Origin: Brachypodius melanocephalos
Taxonomy: Eukaryota; Chordata; Aves; Passeriformes; Pycnonotidae
Assembly (NCBI GenBank): GCA_013398615.1
Contig: VZSR01001854.1
Coordinates: 7,329,053-7,393,052, forward strand
Direction of reading: 5' to 3'
DNA length: 64,000 bases
The translations under genes were made by a program, and so were the position numbers. Every line of letters starts with the position of its first letter. Position 1 is the first letter of the stretch. The notes below the pieces were generated by a model that saw nothing but the letters and a program-made list of their open reading frames with translations, was not told where the DNA came from and searched no databases. Positions 21,694-35,759 of this stretch are shown here, one piece after another.

Positions 21694-24600
21694 ACAAAAT
21701 TCTCCTAGAAAGGCTGCTCTATTGCCATCTGGGAAGTGAAATTTTGGCCCCGCTAAAAGCACCATTAGAACTCTTATCCAATATGATTTAGATCTTCCTT
21801 GGGGCAATTTTGGCTCCAGCTGTGTGAAAGTGCTTCTGGCTAAAGCAATCCTTGAGTTGTTTGAGAATATCCCCGGAGGGAGGCAGGCGGATTTGTGAAA
21901 GAGTTGGTCAAACAGTCATTCTGAAAGAGGAGCGACTACCACAGAGCAGCACAGAATGGAAAAAAGGAAGCTTATCACCCAGAGCACAAATCAGAATTCA
22001 AAAATGCTCTTTTTTCTTTTTCACTTTCCTTTTTTTTCTTTTTTTTTTATGTATAATGGTTTCTTTTTTCTTTTGTTCTTTTGAAGAACTGGTTTTACTC
22101 ACTTCAGCTGGAACAGTCTCTCAGCAGAGCTTTGTAATGGAAATGAGAAGAAACGTTATCTGGTTCTTACAATCAGCCATAAAATACATGGAGAGAGGTT
22201 TTTTCATATGTATGTAAACCGAGAATCAGTTTTGAGAGTTGTACTTTCCACTTCAGAGGCCAAGGTCTGCTCCTTGATGCCTGCTTTGAAAAGCAGGGGG
22301 TTTATCTCTCTAATAGTCAATTATCTGAGGTTGTAATGAGCAGGCTTTTTTGGAACTTTGAAAAGCAGTTTCTTGGTATCTAAATCTCTTTAACTGCTTC
22401 ACTCTTTGCCTTTCTGTTATGCAGAGCATTGCTTTGTTGGGTAGAAAGCCAGCATAGCTCTAACAGATTTAATATGAAGAGACATGTTGTATACTGACCT
22501 TCGGTGATCTCTGGCCCTCTGCTCTGTCCTCTTCACCTCCCCATTGTGTCATTTGTTTAAAATCGCACAGAAGTTAGAAAAGGAAATGGAAAGCAACCTC
22601 AAAAAGCTCTGTTTCACTCATTATTGCATTTAGTACAAAATAAGTCACTTTGGTACACAGTGGCTTGACAAATACTGTTTGTGAATATCCATAATGCAAT
22701 GTATGATAACTATGGATGAAAGGATTTGAACTTTAAAAATGTCATGCTTGGTCATTTTGACCTATTATTTACAGTCAATTACACATTCTCTCTGCTGTGG
22801 CTTAGTAGTATTAGATCAAGAATAATTTTGCCATTTTACAGGGGGAAAAGAAAGATTTTCTCTGATGTATGAACATACCCATTAGTATAGTCTGTGCATT
22901 TCCCAGAAGGAACATCATTGAGGTGCAGTGGTAGGAAATGTCACAACATTTCAGATTGATGGAAGATACATAAGGAATCTTTCAGCTAAATAAAGGATAA
23001 TATTTCCCTTCTAGTAAGCAGAGTGTTCCCACCAGTACTGATATGTCTTTCCATCGATGAAGACAAATTCTTCTCAGTGCCAAAACTCTGCAGAAAATCT
23101 TGAAGTATGAAGAGTCACTTTTAAATGGCATGCACTTTGCTGTAAGTTTGCAGAAAGAACATCCCCTGCATAATGTGAAAAAATAATTCATAGGAAGAAG
23201 AAATTTAGCATACTGCAACCCCAAGGACTGCAGATGCAAAAGGGGCATAAACACTTTGAAACACTATATTAAAAAAGTATATGTTCTATAAGGGTTTATT
23301 TCTTAAATTTCCAAGTATATAGAAAATAAGACCATTCCATATGAATGTAGGCTCTTTGATCTAAATACTCCAATTACTGCAAAATTAAATCTTTGGAATA
23401 ATTGCACATATATGTTTGCCTTATGTGGATAATAAAAGTACTTAATACAGTATTTCCAGAGTGCTATATGTATAAAGTCCCCGATATATTTGAAAACCAA
23501 ATCCTTATTTACTTGCAATGAATTATTCAGACACATTCCATTCTCTGTGAGACTTAGCTCCTTCTCAAATCTCAAAGTAAAAATGGTGATTGTTACAAGC
23601 TCTAATAATAGCCAGGAGGCTGAAAATCAGAAAACAGAAATCAGCATTTTTAGGAGAAGTTTCTGAGCTCTGTGATTTCTGATATGACTAAAATATTTCA
23701 GATTAGTTTATGATTTATATACTTTCAGTGGTGTCCTTCAAAATATAGTAAGATTTTTAGGTCACCTTTCTGTCAAAATTACACCCAAATCAAAATGAAG
23801 CACTGCTTAAAAAATGTGATTATTCTTCATAAATTGTAGAGATCATGCTATGCAAGTCTTCTTTCATCTATTTTTTAACTTCCTTGGAAATTAAACCAAT
23901 AAAATATCTATTGTGTTTGATGTGTCTGCTGGTGATGGTTGCATTCCTGACCTTTGAGCTCATGAGGTGCTCAGTTCTGCTTGGAGGCACTGCTGGGCAC
24001 ATGGATGACTATGAAGGGATGTCTCATCGCTGCTGGTTTTCACAGGTAACGTGTTCCCTCCATCCACGACATGCCAGTCAGCTGCACACTCAGCCCCTGC
24101 ACTAAATGAACTGCTTTCCTTTAAAATATGTACAGTCAATCCTGTTGAATCCATCTCTGTTATCCAGAGGTTGGACCTTTCACTAAGGGTGAGACGGTGA
24201 GAGAAGAGATGGTTTATTTCCCTCTCCTTTGCCTGTAGGGATCCAACAGTTTTTCCTCACTGTCTAACCTGTTAGTCGGTAGAGGAGACTTAGCAGGAGG
24301 TGGTGTGTGTAGGAATCTTGGGGAAGGCCTATCCCTCCTTTCTCATGAAGATGGAAATGATCTGTGACTCACAGGGCCAGCAACAGACAGGCATGAGCAC
24401 AGTGAGGCAGTATCCACACATGACTTTGAGCTACTTGTTTATGCATTTTTTGATTCACTGAGTGTGGGAGGGGAAGAAGAGCAGGACTCTGTAACCCAAC
24501 AGGTAGGTCGCTCTCATGGAGGTGAAATGTGAGTACATCCCTAATCCTCCATTATACAACTGTCATGAGGCATGCTTGGGGCAAACATAGGCATTGAAGC

Positions 24601-25058
24601 CCCCAGAGAGGGGAGGAGATGGCAGAGTGCCCCTTTTCACTGGGCATTTTGAGACAGTGGGTTTGCAGAGGCACCCTTGTCTCCTTCCTCTGGCCACCAG
24701 TGTTTTAATAAAAGGTGGAACTTAATCAAGAATAGAGAAGAACCTCCCAAGTGTGTTTTGGAAAAGGCCATCAGGGGAAATAGGAGTTTGAGTCATCAAA
24801 AGATGAAATCAAAATGTACCTACATTTCTGACTTGGCAGGTCTGCCAGTGGCAAGGCCGGGGTAAACAGGAAAAAATGTGGGAGAGAAAGAAAAGTGGCA
24901 TTTCCTATAGTCAGAGTTTAAGAGAAAGTTGTGATGCACATGCTTTTATCACCCAGTTTGTGGGGTTTTTTTCCCAGAAAATAAAAGATATAGGTGTCCT
25001 CAGGCCCATAAATCACATTCTGAGAACTCAGAGTAAGTCACTGACAGAGAGGTGCCTC

Positions 25059-25080
25059 TTAAGCAAGGCACCTTGCTTAA
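25059..25080. repeat. Near-perfect 22-bp palindrome
   Basis: 'ttaagcaagg' (25059-25068) and its exact reverse complement 'ccttgcttaa' (25071-25080) flank only CA. It is a short cruciform-capable palindrome with no gene context. Confidence 0.8.
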
Positions 25081-26292
25081 AAGGCTTCTCTTCCCTTCTT
25101 TTCATGCCAACCAGTTTGCTTTGCTGATCACTTGGTGAGGAGATGGTTGTGGGTCCTTACCACTGAGAAAGAAAATGGGCAGTTTTCCTGCATGAGGAAT
25201 GAAGGACGCAGGACTGTGGACAGGGAGAGATGTTAGGGAAGTTTGAGATGGGGCATCTTGGAGCATCACTGCTATGGGCAGAGTACGTCAGAAACCTCCC
25301 TAATAATCCCAGAAATATGTGTTAAAGAAAACATTAGTAATTTTTCTGCTGGTGCTGTGGAGTCTTTCTGTAAGGCTGATATTCAGGAATCGTGCTGTTG
25401 GGGAGCAGATCATTGCAAAGGCAGGATGGGGAAAGGGGACAAACAAGCAAACAAAAAAAGCATGTTGTAGCATTTGCCACTCAGAATTGCTGAGGGGTTT
25501 CTTATATACCCACCAGTATAAAATGTGAGAAATTGGGGAATTTGATTTAGTACAGCAGTTTCATGTCAAATTTGAAAGGACACTGATATCCCCTTCCCTT
25601 GTGTGGCTCATACATAGCCTGTAACTAGGTGCATTTCCGTGTTGAACCACATTTCTTCTGTGAGCCAATCTATTCCAAACTTGCAACCTAAACTTTTCAA
25701 CACACTTCAAATCTGGAACTCAACATCGCCTTCTCCTCGATAACCAGTATGTTCCATATTTGAACCCCTCCCATGCTTTTTGCTGGCTTTAAGAGGTAAG
25801 TGTCCCATCTGGATTAAAGCACTGTGGCCAGAATTGTTAATGCAGAGACAATTCCTCAGTCCAGAAGTGAAATCAGCTTTTGGTTTCTGAAAGCGCTGTT
25901 TTCCATGAGGGTGTGTTTTAAAAGCCAGCAGTGATCTAATATCAAGTCTGTTGTTTCCTGGTACTTACGATAGATGAATCAGATAAAGCTGTTGAAAACT
26001 TCGTGAGTTATTATTTCCAGAAGCTACAGAAAACTAGTAGACTAGAAGGCCTTATACTGCTGAACCCATTCTACAAATGGAGAAGAGCCTCTGCAGTATC
26101 CATCATTCATAGATGTAATTCCCGTGAGTCATGTATTAAATATTTATCATTTCACTGGTTTAGGAAAATGCTTTCAATTATTCCTTATCCTTGGAGCCTT
26201 TGCATTTTCTGTCAAAGTTTCTCCCAGCAAACCCTTTAATACTGGAATTAAATTAAATTTCTCTTGGGTCAAATGTTTGTTTTTATTCTGCT

Positions 26293-26570
26293 TTAAGGTA
26301 TAAGAGGAAACAGTGTCAAGTTGTGCCACAGGAGGTTTGTGTTGGATAATAGGAAAAATTTCTTCATGAAAAGGGTTGTCAAGAATTGGAATAGGCTGTC
26401 CAGGGAAGTGGCTGAGTCACCATCCCTGGAGGTATTTAAAAGACACACAGATGTGCAGTTGTGCTTCTGAGGTTCATGGTTTAGTGGTGGACTTGGCTGT
26501 GCTGGGTTAACAGTTGGACTCGAAAATCTTAAGGGTGTTTTCCAGACTAAAGGTCTCTACAAGTGTAAGA
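26293..26570 (+). mobile_element. CR1 LINE 3' fragment
   Basis: About 280 bp of CR1 3' end in + orientation: 'gtcaagttgtgccacaggagg', 'ttggataataggaaaaattt', 'ggaataggctgtccaggg', 'tcaccatccctggagg', 'ggtttagtggtggacttgg' and 'gttggactcg' in the standard order. It is truncated at the 5' end and mutated. The terminal short repeat is degraded to 'agtgtaagaatg'. Confidence 0.93.
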
Positions 26571-28912
26571 ATGTAGGTTTTCTGTGTTTGACTTGCTATC
26601 CAAAGCTCAATGAAGTGATTTAATACACTTGAAAAGAAAAGATTCTTGTCTGATTTGCTTCATCTGTCAGCCAGAACTTTTTAAAAAGCTACAGTGTTCC
26701 TCAGAAATGTCTGGTCAGTTAGAAAAGAAGACAGAGAGAGTGAGAGAGAACACAGAGGCCCAGGAACAATGTTGGAATGCTGCCACTTTTGCCCTGTGCT
26801 GTAGCACAGGAGTTGTATATTGTGGCCAGAGACTTTTAGGACAATTAAAAGCCAACAGTCATTGCTAATTTAGCTTACCAGCCTCAAAGGACTTTTCATT
26901 AACTAGTTGTGCATGTCTTTTTCTGAAGGAAGGACTTTGCCAAATTCTTATACTATTATATGTCTCCTACTGGCATCATGGAGTCACTTGGTCTTCATTC
27001 AGTCTCCCTTCCCTTTCCCCCTGGCACAACATGGTAATTTGGAGCTATTTATGTGCAAAGTGAAGACTATGTTGAGGAAGAGAAAATCTGAGTTTTCATT
27101 GAGTGGGTAATCTGGAACAAATGGTTAAATCAGTCAAGCAAGACTGAGAGCTGTGTGGAGCAGGGACCTGCATGAAACATTGGGGAAAATGTAAGTGGAT
27201 TCCTACCAGCTCTTTTTGTTAAATGTGAAGACAATACAAACCATCAATTGTATTTAAGAAGCTATATGTGATTTAAATGAAATGGTCAGGTATTGCAATT
27301 AGCATATTTACCTGCACATATATTAAATCAATATTCTGCTTCAAATAAGAATGTTTGGATTGGGAGGGTCACTGTAACCTCTGTTGTATTTCTTCTGATT
27401 GCATCTATGATCCCCAAAATATTGATGGGCAAAATATTTGTTTAAATTATAATTTCCATCTAGTAAGAGGAGTTGAATTTTGAAAACACTTGAACACGAC
27501 ACAGCTTTATGAATTGAGAGACTACAGATTAGCTGAATGGTGATATTATGCAACCAGCATTTGGAAAAATGGCCATGGCACTTGTCAAAGAGAAGAAAAT
27601 TGGGAGTGATTCAGCACTTAGGAGGAGAAGCACACAGTCAGGCATCATGTTACAGCTGGAAAGGAATGCTTGCTGGAAGAGAATCTCATAACACACACAC
27701 ACATCTCTCTCAGAAACTGCCCAAATTAAGACATTTACTTTAAGTAAATTTTCTCATTTTTCTGAAGTCTCTGGTGATAAGCTTTATGCCAGAAGGAACA
27801 GGTAGAGATAGGCAAAGCGGTATCAGATGGAAAGTACCAGAACACAGCAAAATAATGGATTTTTTTAACAATGAAGATGGCAGTTTGACTCTCTACAACT
27901 TTCTTGGTAGGAAAAAAATAAATTTAAAAATAGTAAGAAAATACGTATAAAAGTGAATACTGGAACTAAATAAAGCCATCTAAGCCTTCTAGAATGCATT
28001 TATATAAACAAAAGCAATTTTTTTGGGTTTTGAACATCCAAACCACAGTTCATCTTACCAGTTTCTGTTATTACAGCCCCCTAACAACCACATCATGGAC
28101 AGAAGTCCATGAAATAGTGATGTTATCAGCTTATTCTTGACAATGATACTCATGCTGGATGTGGGCATGGGGATAAAGTTGCTAATCAATGTAGTTATAT
28201 GACAAAACAAATATTAAAATCGTATATGAAGGCCCCGTGAAGAGATGTATTCTTTTTCAGAAAGAGGAAACTTCTGGCCTAAATACTGCAATGGAAAACT
28301 GAAAAGCTTTCTAGCTATAGCAAGAGTTATTGGTTCAGAAACATCATGATTTTTTGACCTCTTCATGCTGGCATTATTGTGACATACACTCAGCCTTTCT
28401 TAACCTGGATTTTCCGTGGAAGAAATAACTGCAGCTGGCAGGAAGAGGATATCTGAACATGAATGACAGAGGAGATGAAGCCTCTTAAGAGCCTGTAAGT
28501 AGAACAAGACCCTTGGTGCCCTTACGGCAATAGGAGCTGTGAGCCCAGCAATCCATCTGGAAATGCAGCTACACATTCCTGAATGGACTTGAGAATGGGG
28601 AAATGCTGCCTTAAAAGTGAACTCTCCCCTCTATCTTTCAGCTATTTCTCATTTCTTTCTAAAAGTAAAGCTGGATGGAAACACCATGAGATTAGAAAGC
28701 TGTGTATTTCAGTGTGAATCCTTTTTCATTATAAGCCAGTAATTTTCTCATTTAATGAGTCAAAATATTGCCATGCGGTAGCAACTTAATAAATTTTTAA
28801 CAATTGGTATGATGAGCTTTACATGATTCATTCATGTGAAATTTTGTCTTGAGTCCTGCTGGCATTCATTAATTCCTGGTTAGCCTCTTGGTAATGGAGC
28901 TGTCAATGTCAG
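26571..28912. other. Non-coding stretch, nothing recognised
   Basis: 2.3 kb of AT-rich intergenic sequence. A short (AC)n of about six units occurs near 27,692-27,703. I see no gene, RNA gene or repeat family here. Confidence 0.65.
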
Positions 28913-29288
28913 GGTGTGTTTGAAGGGACTTGTGAAGGTTCTCTAGGTCAAAACACTGCTTCAAGCTTCAGGGCTAGATCAGGTCTCTCAGGGTTGTATC
29001 CAATTGAGTTTTCAGTCTCTCCAACAGTGTTTCTGGACAACCTCTTCCTTTGCTTTTCCACCCTCTGATGAAATCTTTCTTTAGACCAAAATTCAACTTC
29101 AGGCTGTTGCTTCTTATCCTTTCAGTGTGCATCTTTTTGAAGAGTGGTCTCTACCTCTGGTCCATAGGTAATTGTACCCCCTGCCCTTTGCTTTCTCTTC
29201 TCTAGTCTGAAGAAACCCACTCCCTCAGCATCACCTCATTCATCACGTGCTGCAATCCTCAGACCTTCCTCTCCAGTGAGAAATATCA
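28913..29288 (-). mobile_element. Degraded CR1 LINE fragment, reverse orientation
   Basis: Reads as the reverse complement of CR1 3' sequence. In + strand order: 'ttgtatccaattgagttttc', 'tctccaacagtgtttctgg', 'acaacctcttcc', 'cttatcctttcagtgtgc', 'tctgaagaaacccactccct', 'cagcatcacctcat', 'gctgcaatcctcagacc'. The order matches avian CR1 read backwards. Divergence is high, suggesting an old copy. Confidence 0.85.
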
Positions 29289-32029
29289 TGTGTGACTTCA
29301 AATATCCTGTGCTGAATGCTGAAAGATTTAAACCAGAGAACTCAAAAAATCACTGCCTGACCTACAGGGCTGAATAGCATTCTCTCATCTGTTCTTTTGG
29401 TGAATGAGTGAGAAAGGCTACACAGTTCATGCAGGCATCATTTCCCTGGCAAACTGGTCAAAAAAGTTACATTATTATCAGTTTAGAAACTTGGCTGTGG
29501 TACATCCATTTTTGCTCCTTAGAGAGTGCCTCTGAATTTAGTTTTAATTAAACGTTACGCTGAGTTCAGGGTATAAGTCTATTACCATTGACTTACTGGC
29601 TGATTCTCCTTTGGATTAATGAAGGAAAATTTAGGGGTTTATTTTCAAGGATTGGGAGGGAGGGGGTGTTTAATACATTCTTTGCAAGACTGGAATGTAG
29701 TTGAAATCTTGGTGTGAATGAAGTCAGAAGCAGAGCTAAACTCCTCTTTGCTGAATAAACTCACATTTCCTCTCTAGGTTGGTGGTAATCATATTTCCTT
29801 CCCTCAATATGTTCTAAATGGATATCCACAACGATCATAAAGTTGCTGTGCAACTGAGGCAACTCCATTTCTGCATGCCCAGTTTTGGATACTTAGCAAA
29901 TTTGATTTTCTAGAAGTATGAGCTGAACACTCAATAAAAATAGGGTTGATTGAACTGTGCAACAGTCAAATATCCATACAGCCCAAGTATATCCAAAACT
30001 TTAGACAAAGATGTACCACTTCCTAATTTACTAAATGAACTACATCTGAAAGCAGTTAATCAGCTGTTTCACTGCCAGCAGGCAAGAAGAAGTTGACAGC
30101 TGCTCACAACTGTATCTTTGTGCTTCTCTCTTTAGCATATACTGTGCAAAAAGTGTGAATCAGGCAGAATAGGTTAATGAGATTTTCAGGCAATCATGGG
30201 AACAAAATAAGGCCTGAACTGCTGAGCAGCCTCATTTTTCTTTCCCTGGCACCTGGCATGCTTATTTGTCCCAGTGCAACACATGGATAAAAACTGTAAT
30301 CACATGGGAGCAGAGAACCCTCCCTCAAGTCTTGTTCTGAAATCCCCATGCTTAGGTGATGAATAACCTACTTGAATTCCAAGGTGGTGTTGAACCAGGA
30401 TCAGTAGGATGTTTGTATTGTGAAGAAGTTGAGGTGTTAGAACCAAAATTCTTTGGTTGCTGAGGTGTCAAAGCTCAAAATAATTCCCTATTTTTTTACT
30501 TTTTAATTTTTTTTTCTGTTGTGTTAGGCTGATGTTGCAAGCATAACAGCTGAGGTTTGTGAATCTGAAAATCCTTGCAGCCAAGGCAGAGGTTGTTAGT
30601 AAGACAGTCAACATTTCTTGCTTTCATGGGCTCTTCTTCCCTTTGATGGGATATCCTCATATGCATGTTATCTAGCTGAACTACAGAGGAGTTGCACAAA
30701 GTTGGGCTTTTCCAGCAGATCACTTGGAAGATTCACAAGAATTCCGTGTTTGCAGAGACATGCAATTGATCTCAAGGATGAACATCATCTTGGTGTATTG
30801 GAGAAGACCAGCAAAATGGAGAGAGGCCTTGAGAGGTTATTAAATATTTCCCTCAGCCCTGGGCCAGCACCAAATATAGCAGTGCATCACCTGGCAGGTG
30901 ACAAAGGGTGCCCTAACTCCAGCATTCTTCATCCCCAGCCTGTTGCAGCAGAGGGCAGTGCTGAACGGAGTGCCCAGATGGAGCTGAGACAGGTCTCTTG
31001 GGCTGGGCAGGGATAGAGGGGGGTTCTGGGAAGCTGCTCAGGACAATGTGGCATATCAGTGCCCTCAAGGCCTGAACCTAGGGGCAATTGCTCTTGGAAA
31101 CACAGAAACTCTGTGTGACAATCAGGATCATTCTTCATTTGGCACAGAAATCAGCAGTAACTATTTTGCTTAAGGACCAGAGAGGTCAGTCTCCTTCTGC
31201 ACAAGCCTGAATGCCTCAGTCAGCCAGTTCCTGCTTTTCTCCCTGAGTTTTACCTTCTGCCAGGTAATTGATGTGGGCCAAAGACCAAGCTAACAGCTGA
31301 ACTTGGATACTCTTCTTGTCTGTGGGCTGATGCAGTCTGACAGCATACAGACTATTATGGACACTGTGTTCACAGGCTTTTGTTCATGTAACTTAATGTG
31401 CAAAGAGCAGCTCTTGATGAAAGGAGTTTGTTAGTCTGCTTAACTTGGTCTTATAATCACCACCATGCCACCAGAGATCTGAGAGACTTCTGTTACCATG
31501 CTCCCTGTCCTTGTAATTTCTCAGATGAAGCCTGTGTATTGCTCATCGTTTATCAGCAGAGCTTTAGCTATTTTTAAATTTCTAAAGTGGAATATAAAAA
31601 GGAAAATTCTTATCAGACAGATGTTTACCACCACTGATCGATGCTCATGCAAGGGCTAATGTCACCTGAAAGGTGTCAATTAGCAGTGTTTCTGTTGCTT
31701 TCATCAGAAAAGTCAGTAAAGCAGGAAATAGTATGAAACTTGACAGAAAGACAAATGAGTCTCATTAAGAAGAGTGAGGTATGATTAAACAATAGGCTAC
31801 AGCAGGGTGGGTGAAATATGAGGCCAGCACTGATTTGGGGACAACTCATCTAATTGTTATCAGTTTCCCAGCCCAAAGGAGTGGTAATTCAGAAGTTAAA
31901 CATAGGTACTGAAGTATGTCATTGTAAGGCTAAAAATTGGGTTTGGAGGATTAACCACACTGATCCCTAAAAGTGAACTCAGAAGAATTCTTGAACTCAT
32001 GAGCTCACAATTAGCCTGAGGAATGACAG

Positions 32030-32120
32030 CTCAGGATCAGTTGTGTCCGCCCCTGGTGTAAGTTAGCAGCATCTCACTGACTTCCATCGACGTGACTCTT
32101 CTGATACCAATGTGACTGTG
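32030..32120. mobile_element. Possible ancient amniote interspersed repeat
   Basis: The wording 'cccctggtgtaagttagcagc', 'tctcactgacttccatcg' resembles a motif ('ggtgtaaatcagc...cactgacttcaatgg') that recurs in turtle and crocodilian genomes. I recall the motif but not its family name, and the match is short. Confidence 0.3.
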
Positions 32121-34895
32121 AAAAGGCAAAAGCACAGTGAACACTTTTCTATTTTTAATGCCTGTACCTGCAGAACTCCTTTTGATTTCAAGAGAAGCTG
32201 GACAGGGCTATTTGCTTAATTATATGAAGTTCTCCCAAATGTAATGGAAATTCATGAGAAGCTCTGTTTAATGTTTTTGCTAGGCCTGAAGCTAGGAGGG
32301 CATATTACTTTCCATCCAGTGAAATGAGAGTGATACTCATTCTTCTCATAATCTCTTTGAGGCATCTGCACTTGAGGCGGAAGCTAAGGTCTGAAATTGA
32401 GGCAATTTAACAAACAGTGTCACTGACCTTGTGCCCAGTGCTGTATCCAGACAAATAATTGCACCATCTCTGGTGCTTACGTAACACACTCTTGTGCAAG
32501 AGAAAGTAACTGGGAGTCACTTTGTGTGTTTGGCCAGGGTGAGTGGCACAGCAGCCTCAACTGGATTGCACACAGCCACAGCAGCTTGCTTGCACCTCAA
32601 GAGCAGGAGGCCTGATTTTCCTCAGCCTTGCTGCCTGGATGCATTCATGCCTGCTACCATGGTCACCTTCCTTCCGCTCCAATCCACACACAGGGTTGGA
32701 AAAACCGTCAACTTTACCAAGCAAGTCGTATGTGGCTGCTCTGGGGCTCCCACCGAGAGGCATCTCCTACCCACGGACTGCAGTGTACCTCTGAGATTTT
32801 AGCAGGACACACCTGTACCATCCTACCCCTGCCTTAACTGCATTCTTCAGTCAGCTCCAATAGCTTGTGGCCTGAATTCTTTTCTGTTCCTGTGATCTTC
32901 TTCATGGTCTAAAGACTGTCTTTCTGTGGTGAGCAAAGAATGATGTCCTGAATTGATATTTCAGTCCCTTGAGGCATTTACCTTGCCTATCCTTCAGACT
33001 CTGCCTCAGCAAAATAACAGGGCACGAATTCACGCCTTTGCTGTCCCCTCTCATTATTACACAGAAAGTAGGAAGGGAATCTCATGGAGTAGTTGTGGGA
33101 GGAAGATGAAACAGGGATCTTTATTCTGGGTGCAAAAGGAGGGAGAAGTTGGATGGCAAAAAGGACAAGTTGAAGGCAGGTCTCCCTATCATCTTGTTCC
33201 AATCTCCTTGGTAGCTGGTGAGTCATGATCAACACTAAAACGTGTCACTTGCTCTTATTGGTCTGCTCATGCTCACACGCAAATTAATAACTGCAAGAAC
33301 AGGTTCAGTAGAAAGAAAAGTGGATTTCTGTACAGTTCCTCTAGATGGCAAGCTTTATCTGTTCTATTTATCTTATCTGTTCAAAAATGAGTATGTTCAG
33401 GCTCAGCCACACTGCAAAAAACTTTCTACACTACTCAGACCATTCTGTCAGTTCTGGAATACCAGCTCCTGGGGTTCTAAACAAGTTTCTGTAGGAAAAC
33501 AAAATTGTGAATGATGCACCAGGTTCTCGAGAAATGTGTATTTGTGAAATATGATTTGTATAGGAAAACAATGATTTTTTTTTTGGAAATGTGGCTTATT
33601 TTGAAAACATTGTTATTTCATCCAGTGACGAAGATGTGGATCAGTTTACTACCACAGATATTTTGCTGTGCTGAATGTGAGGGAAGTCTCTCTCTCTCTG
33701 GCCTGACTTTTCTAGGCATTAACACCTACCATTACTTTCACTGCTGCTAAGTCAGTGAAGAATGAGTGTAAGAAACTAGAAACAGAATGAGGAAATCAAT
33801 AAAATTGCCCTGAGAGCTGATCCCAATCTAGGGCCTGTGTAATTAGGAATTATACCAGCAGACTCCCTGGCATAAAATTCCTGTAAGATGGCCTTGTGTG
33901 CATCTAATATTTCAAAAGTAGAGAAAAATGTTACTAAAGAACAGCTATTTTGCATCCCAAGTTGTCTTTTGAACACCCATAAATTAAGTGGGGTGATAGT
34001 GTTGGGACACAGAATCATATTACAGGTTTCATGGTATTAGATGACAAAAGGGAAGCAAGATGACAAAGAATCAAGCCCTTATCAGCATACAGGCCCAGCC
34101 CTTACACTTGACACAACAAAAAGAGCTTCCAAAAACGCTCTTGGTATTTATGAAAACCCCAGCTGAGTGGTATATCACTGGTGTAATGTATCTTTATATG
34201 ACATTTGTTCTGCATTTTCTGTGGATAAATGAGACAGTGTCCGTAGAGGCCAGTGCTTGTGTCCAGTGCTCTGCTGTTTGCATGGCTTCTGCATTCCCCT
34301 TGCTGAGACTCCACCTCTGTTCCTTCTCCTGTGTGAAGCAGTTTGTGAATTCCCCTAGGAAGAAACCCATTCATGTATTTTGTAAGTGATATTATACATG
34401 ACATTTTGCTCAGGTGTGATAAATGGAATATTTAATCAGTTTTCTTGGATGATTTTGCAATGGCCCTAATGACCTATTTGAACTTTAATTTCAATTTAAG
34501 TTTGTTTGGTCTTTGTTCCAGCACATTACTTATTGTTATATCCCTCAATCTCCATTTTCTTGCCTTTCATTTCCTCAGTCATACACCCTGTTATGCCTCT
34601 GACTAGATGGTCTCAGACTACAGATTTTATTTGTTTTATAAAACATCTGATCACTCTTTAAGTGCTGTACAGTATAATGATCTGGCCATAGTGCTTGCTC
34701 TGCTTTAGATGATTTGTCTCCCTTTTTCACCTCCACCCTTCAAACAATCTTGGCACAGAAATTGCCTGTAGCTTACCCGAGCTCTCCTAATTTTCTTCAA
34801 GTCAGTTTTCCAAGCTTAGACAAGCCAGTCTTCCTAGCCCAGAAAATATTGCTGGCACCACTTGACTTCCTTCTGGTCAGGGATTTGACGGAAAT

Positions 34896-34918
34896 TAGAA
34901 AGCAAGCTTTGCTTTCTA
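34896..34918. repeat. Perfect hairpin, 9-bp stem, 5-nt loop
   Basis: 'tagaaagca' (34896-34904) pairs with 'tgctttcta' (34910-34918) around 'agctt'. No gene context. Confidence 0.75.
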
Positions 34919-35759
34919 GAAGAGGGGTACCCAGACTTCTGTGCAGTTTTGCTGATCATATCTCAGCTGATTCACTGCAGAGTTACTCATCTCTCCTCCC
35001 TGACAAGAGAAGCCTCTTTGGTCGCTGCCTTCTGCTGCCACATTGCATCACACGCTCCTGTCCCTGTCAACACCTCTCCTTGCCTCGAGGTCCCTGCCTT
35101 TCCCTTCCCTGGGGACAGCGCCTGCCCTAGATAATGGCTTGTGCCTGGCTCTTGCATAACTATTCCAGTCAGGGCACCAGGAGACCTGTTTTCTCCTTTT
35201 CCTCTGCTTAGGGTCACCATGCACTTCTGAGCACTTTGTGATCAGATATCAACTGTCCTCCAAAATAGCAGGGGAAGTGGATTAATGTAATTCTTTCATC
35301 TTTTATTGAATCAGAGTTTTGACTGATAATGAACGGGAGAATGTGCCTTGTCCTTACACGCCAGTGTATAAAATGCATGGCAATATAATCTTGGCCACTA
35401 CTGTCCATAAACACGGTTGAATTCTTGTGTTGTCCACAACAATTATTTCCCCCTATATTGACAAGTAAGCTCTGACAACTTAATCTGTCCCGATCCGAGC
35501 CAACACCCTTTCTTTTCTCTTGATTTTACCCCTAACTTTACTGCTGAAGGAGAGGGAAAAAAGGCTGTCTCTGCTGAGAAGCAAGAACACAGCAAGCATA
35601 ACCCAGTGTACATGATGTCCCAAGGAGACTTTCTCTTCCTCCCTGAGGCAACGGCAGAGTGCAGCCTTCGAGAAGGTCCACAGATAATCAGCCTTCCCTT
35701 TCTCTATTGCATCTGATTTCATAGCCTTTGCATGTATTTAGCATATCCCTTTGAACTGG

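Larger units (their letters stand above)
21211..26292. other. Non-coding stretch downstream of MOCOS
   Basis: About 5 kb with no recognisable gene. It holds T-rich pyrimidine runs near 22,010-22,080, a perfect 9-bp hairpin at 21671-21693 and a 22-bp near-perfect palindrome at 25059-25080. Open frames on both strands are short and lack protein features. Confidence 0.7.

Noticed and set aside
24000..24045. Donor-like 'cacag|gtaacg' ending an open frame (23845-24105)
   Set aside because: No acceptor or recognisable peptide; single splice-like sites are common by chance.
30618..31016. 132-codon + strand frame
   Set aside because: No family likeness; random composition in a gene-free interval.
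34714..35130. 138-codon + strand frame, Leu/Ser/Pro-rich
   Set aside because: Looks like translated non-coding DNA; no domain, signal peptide or recognisable protein.
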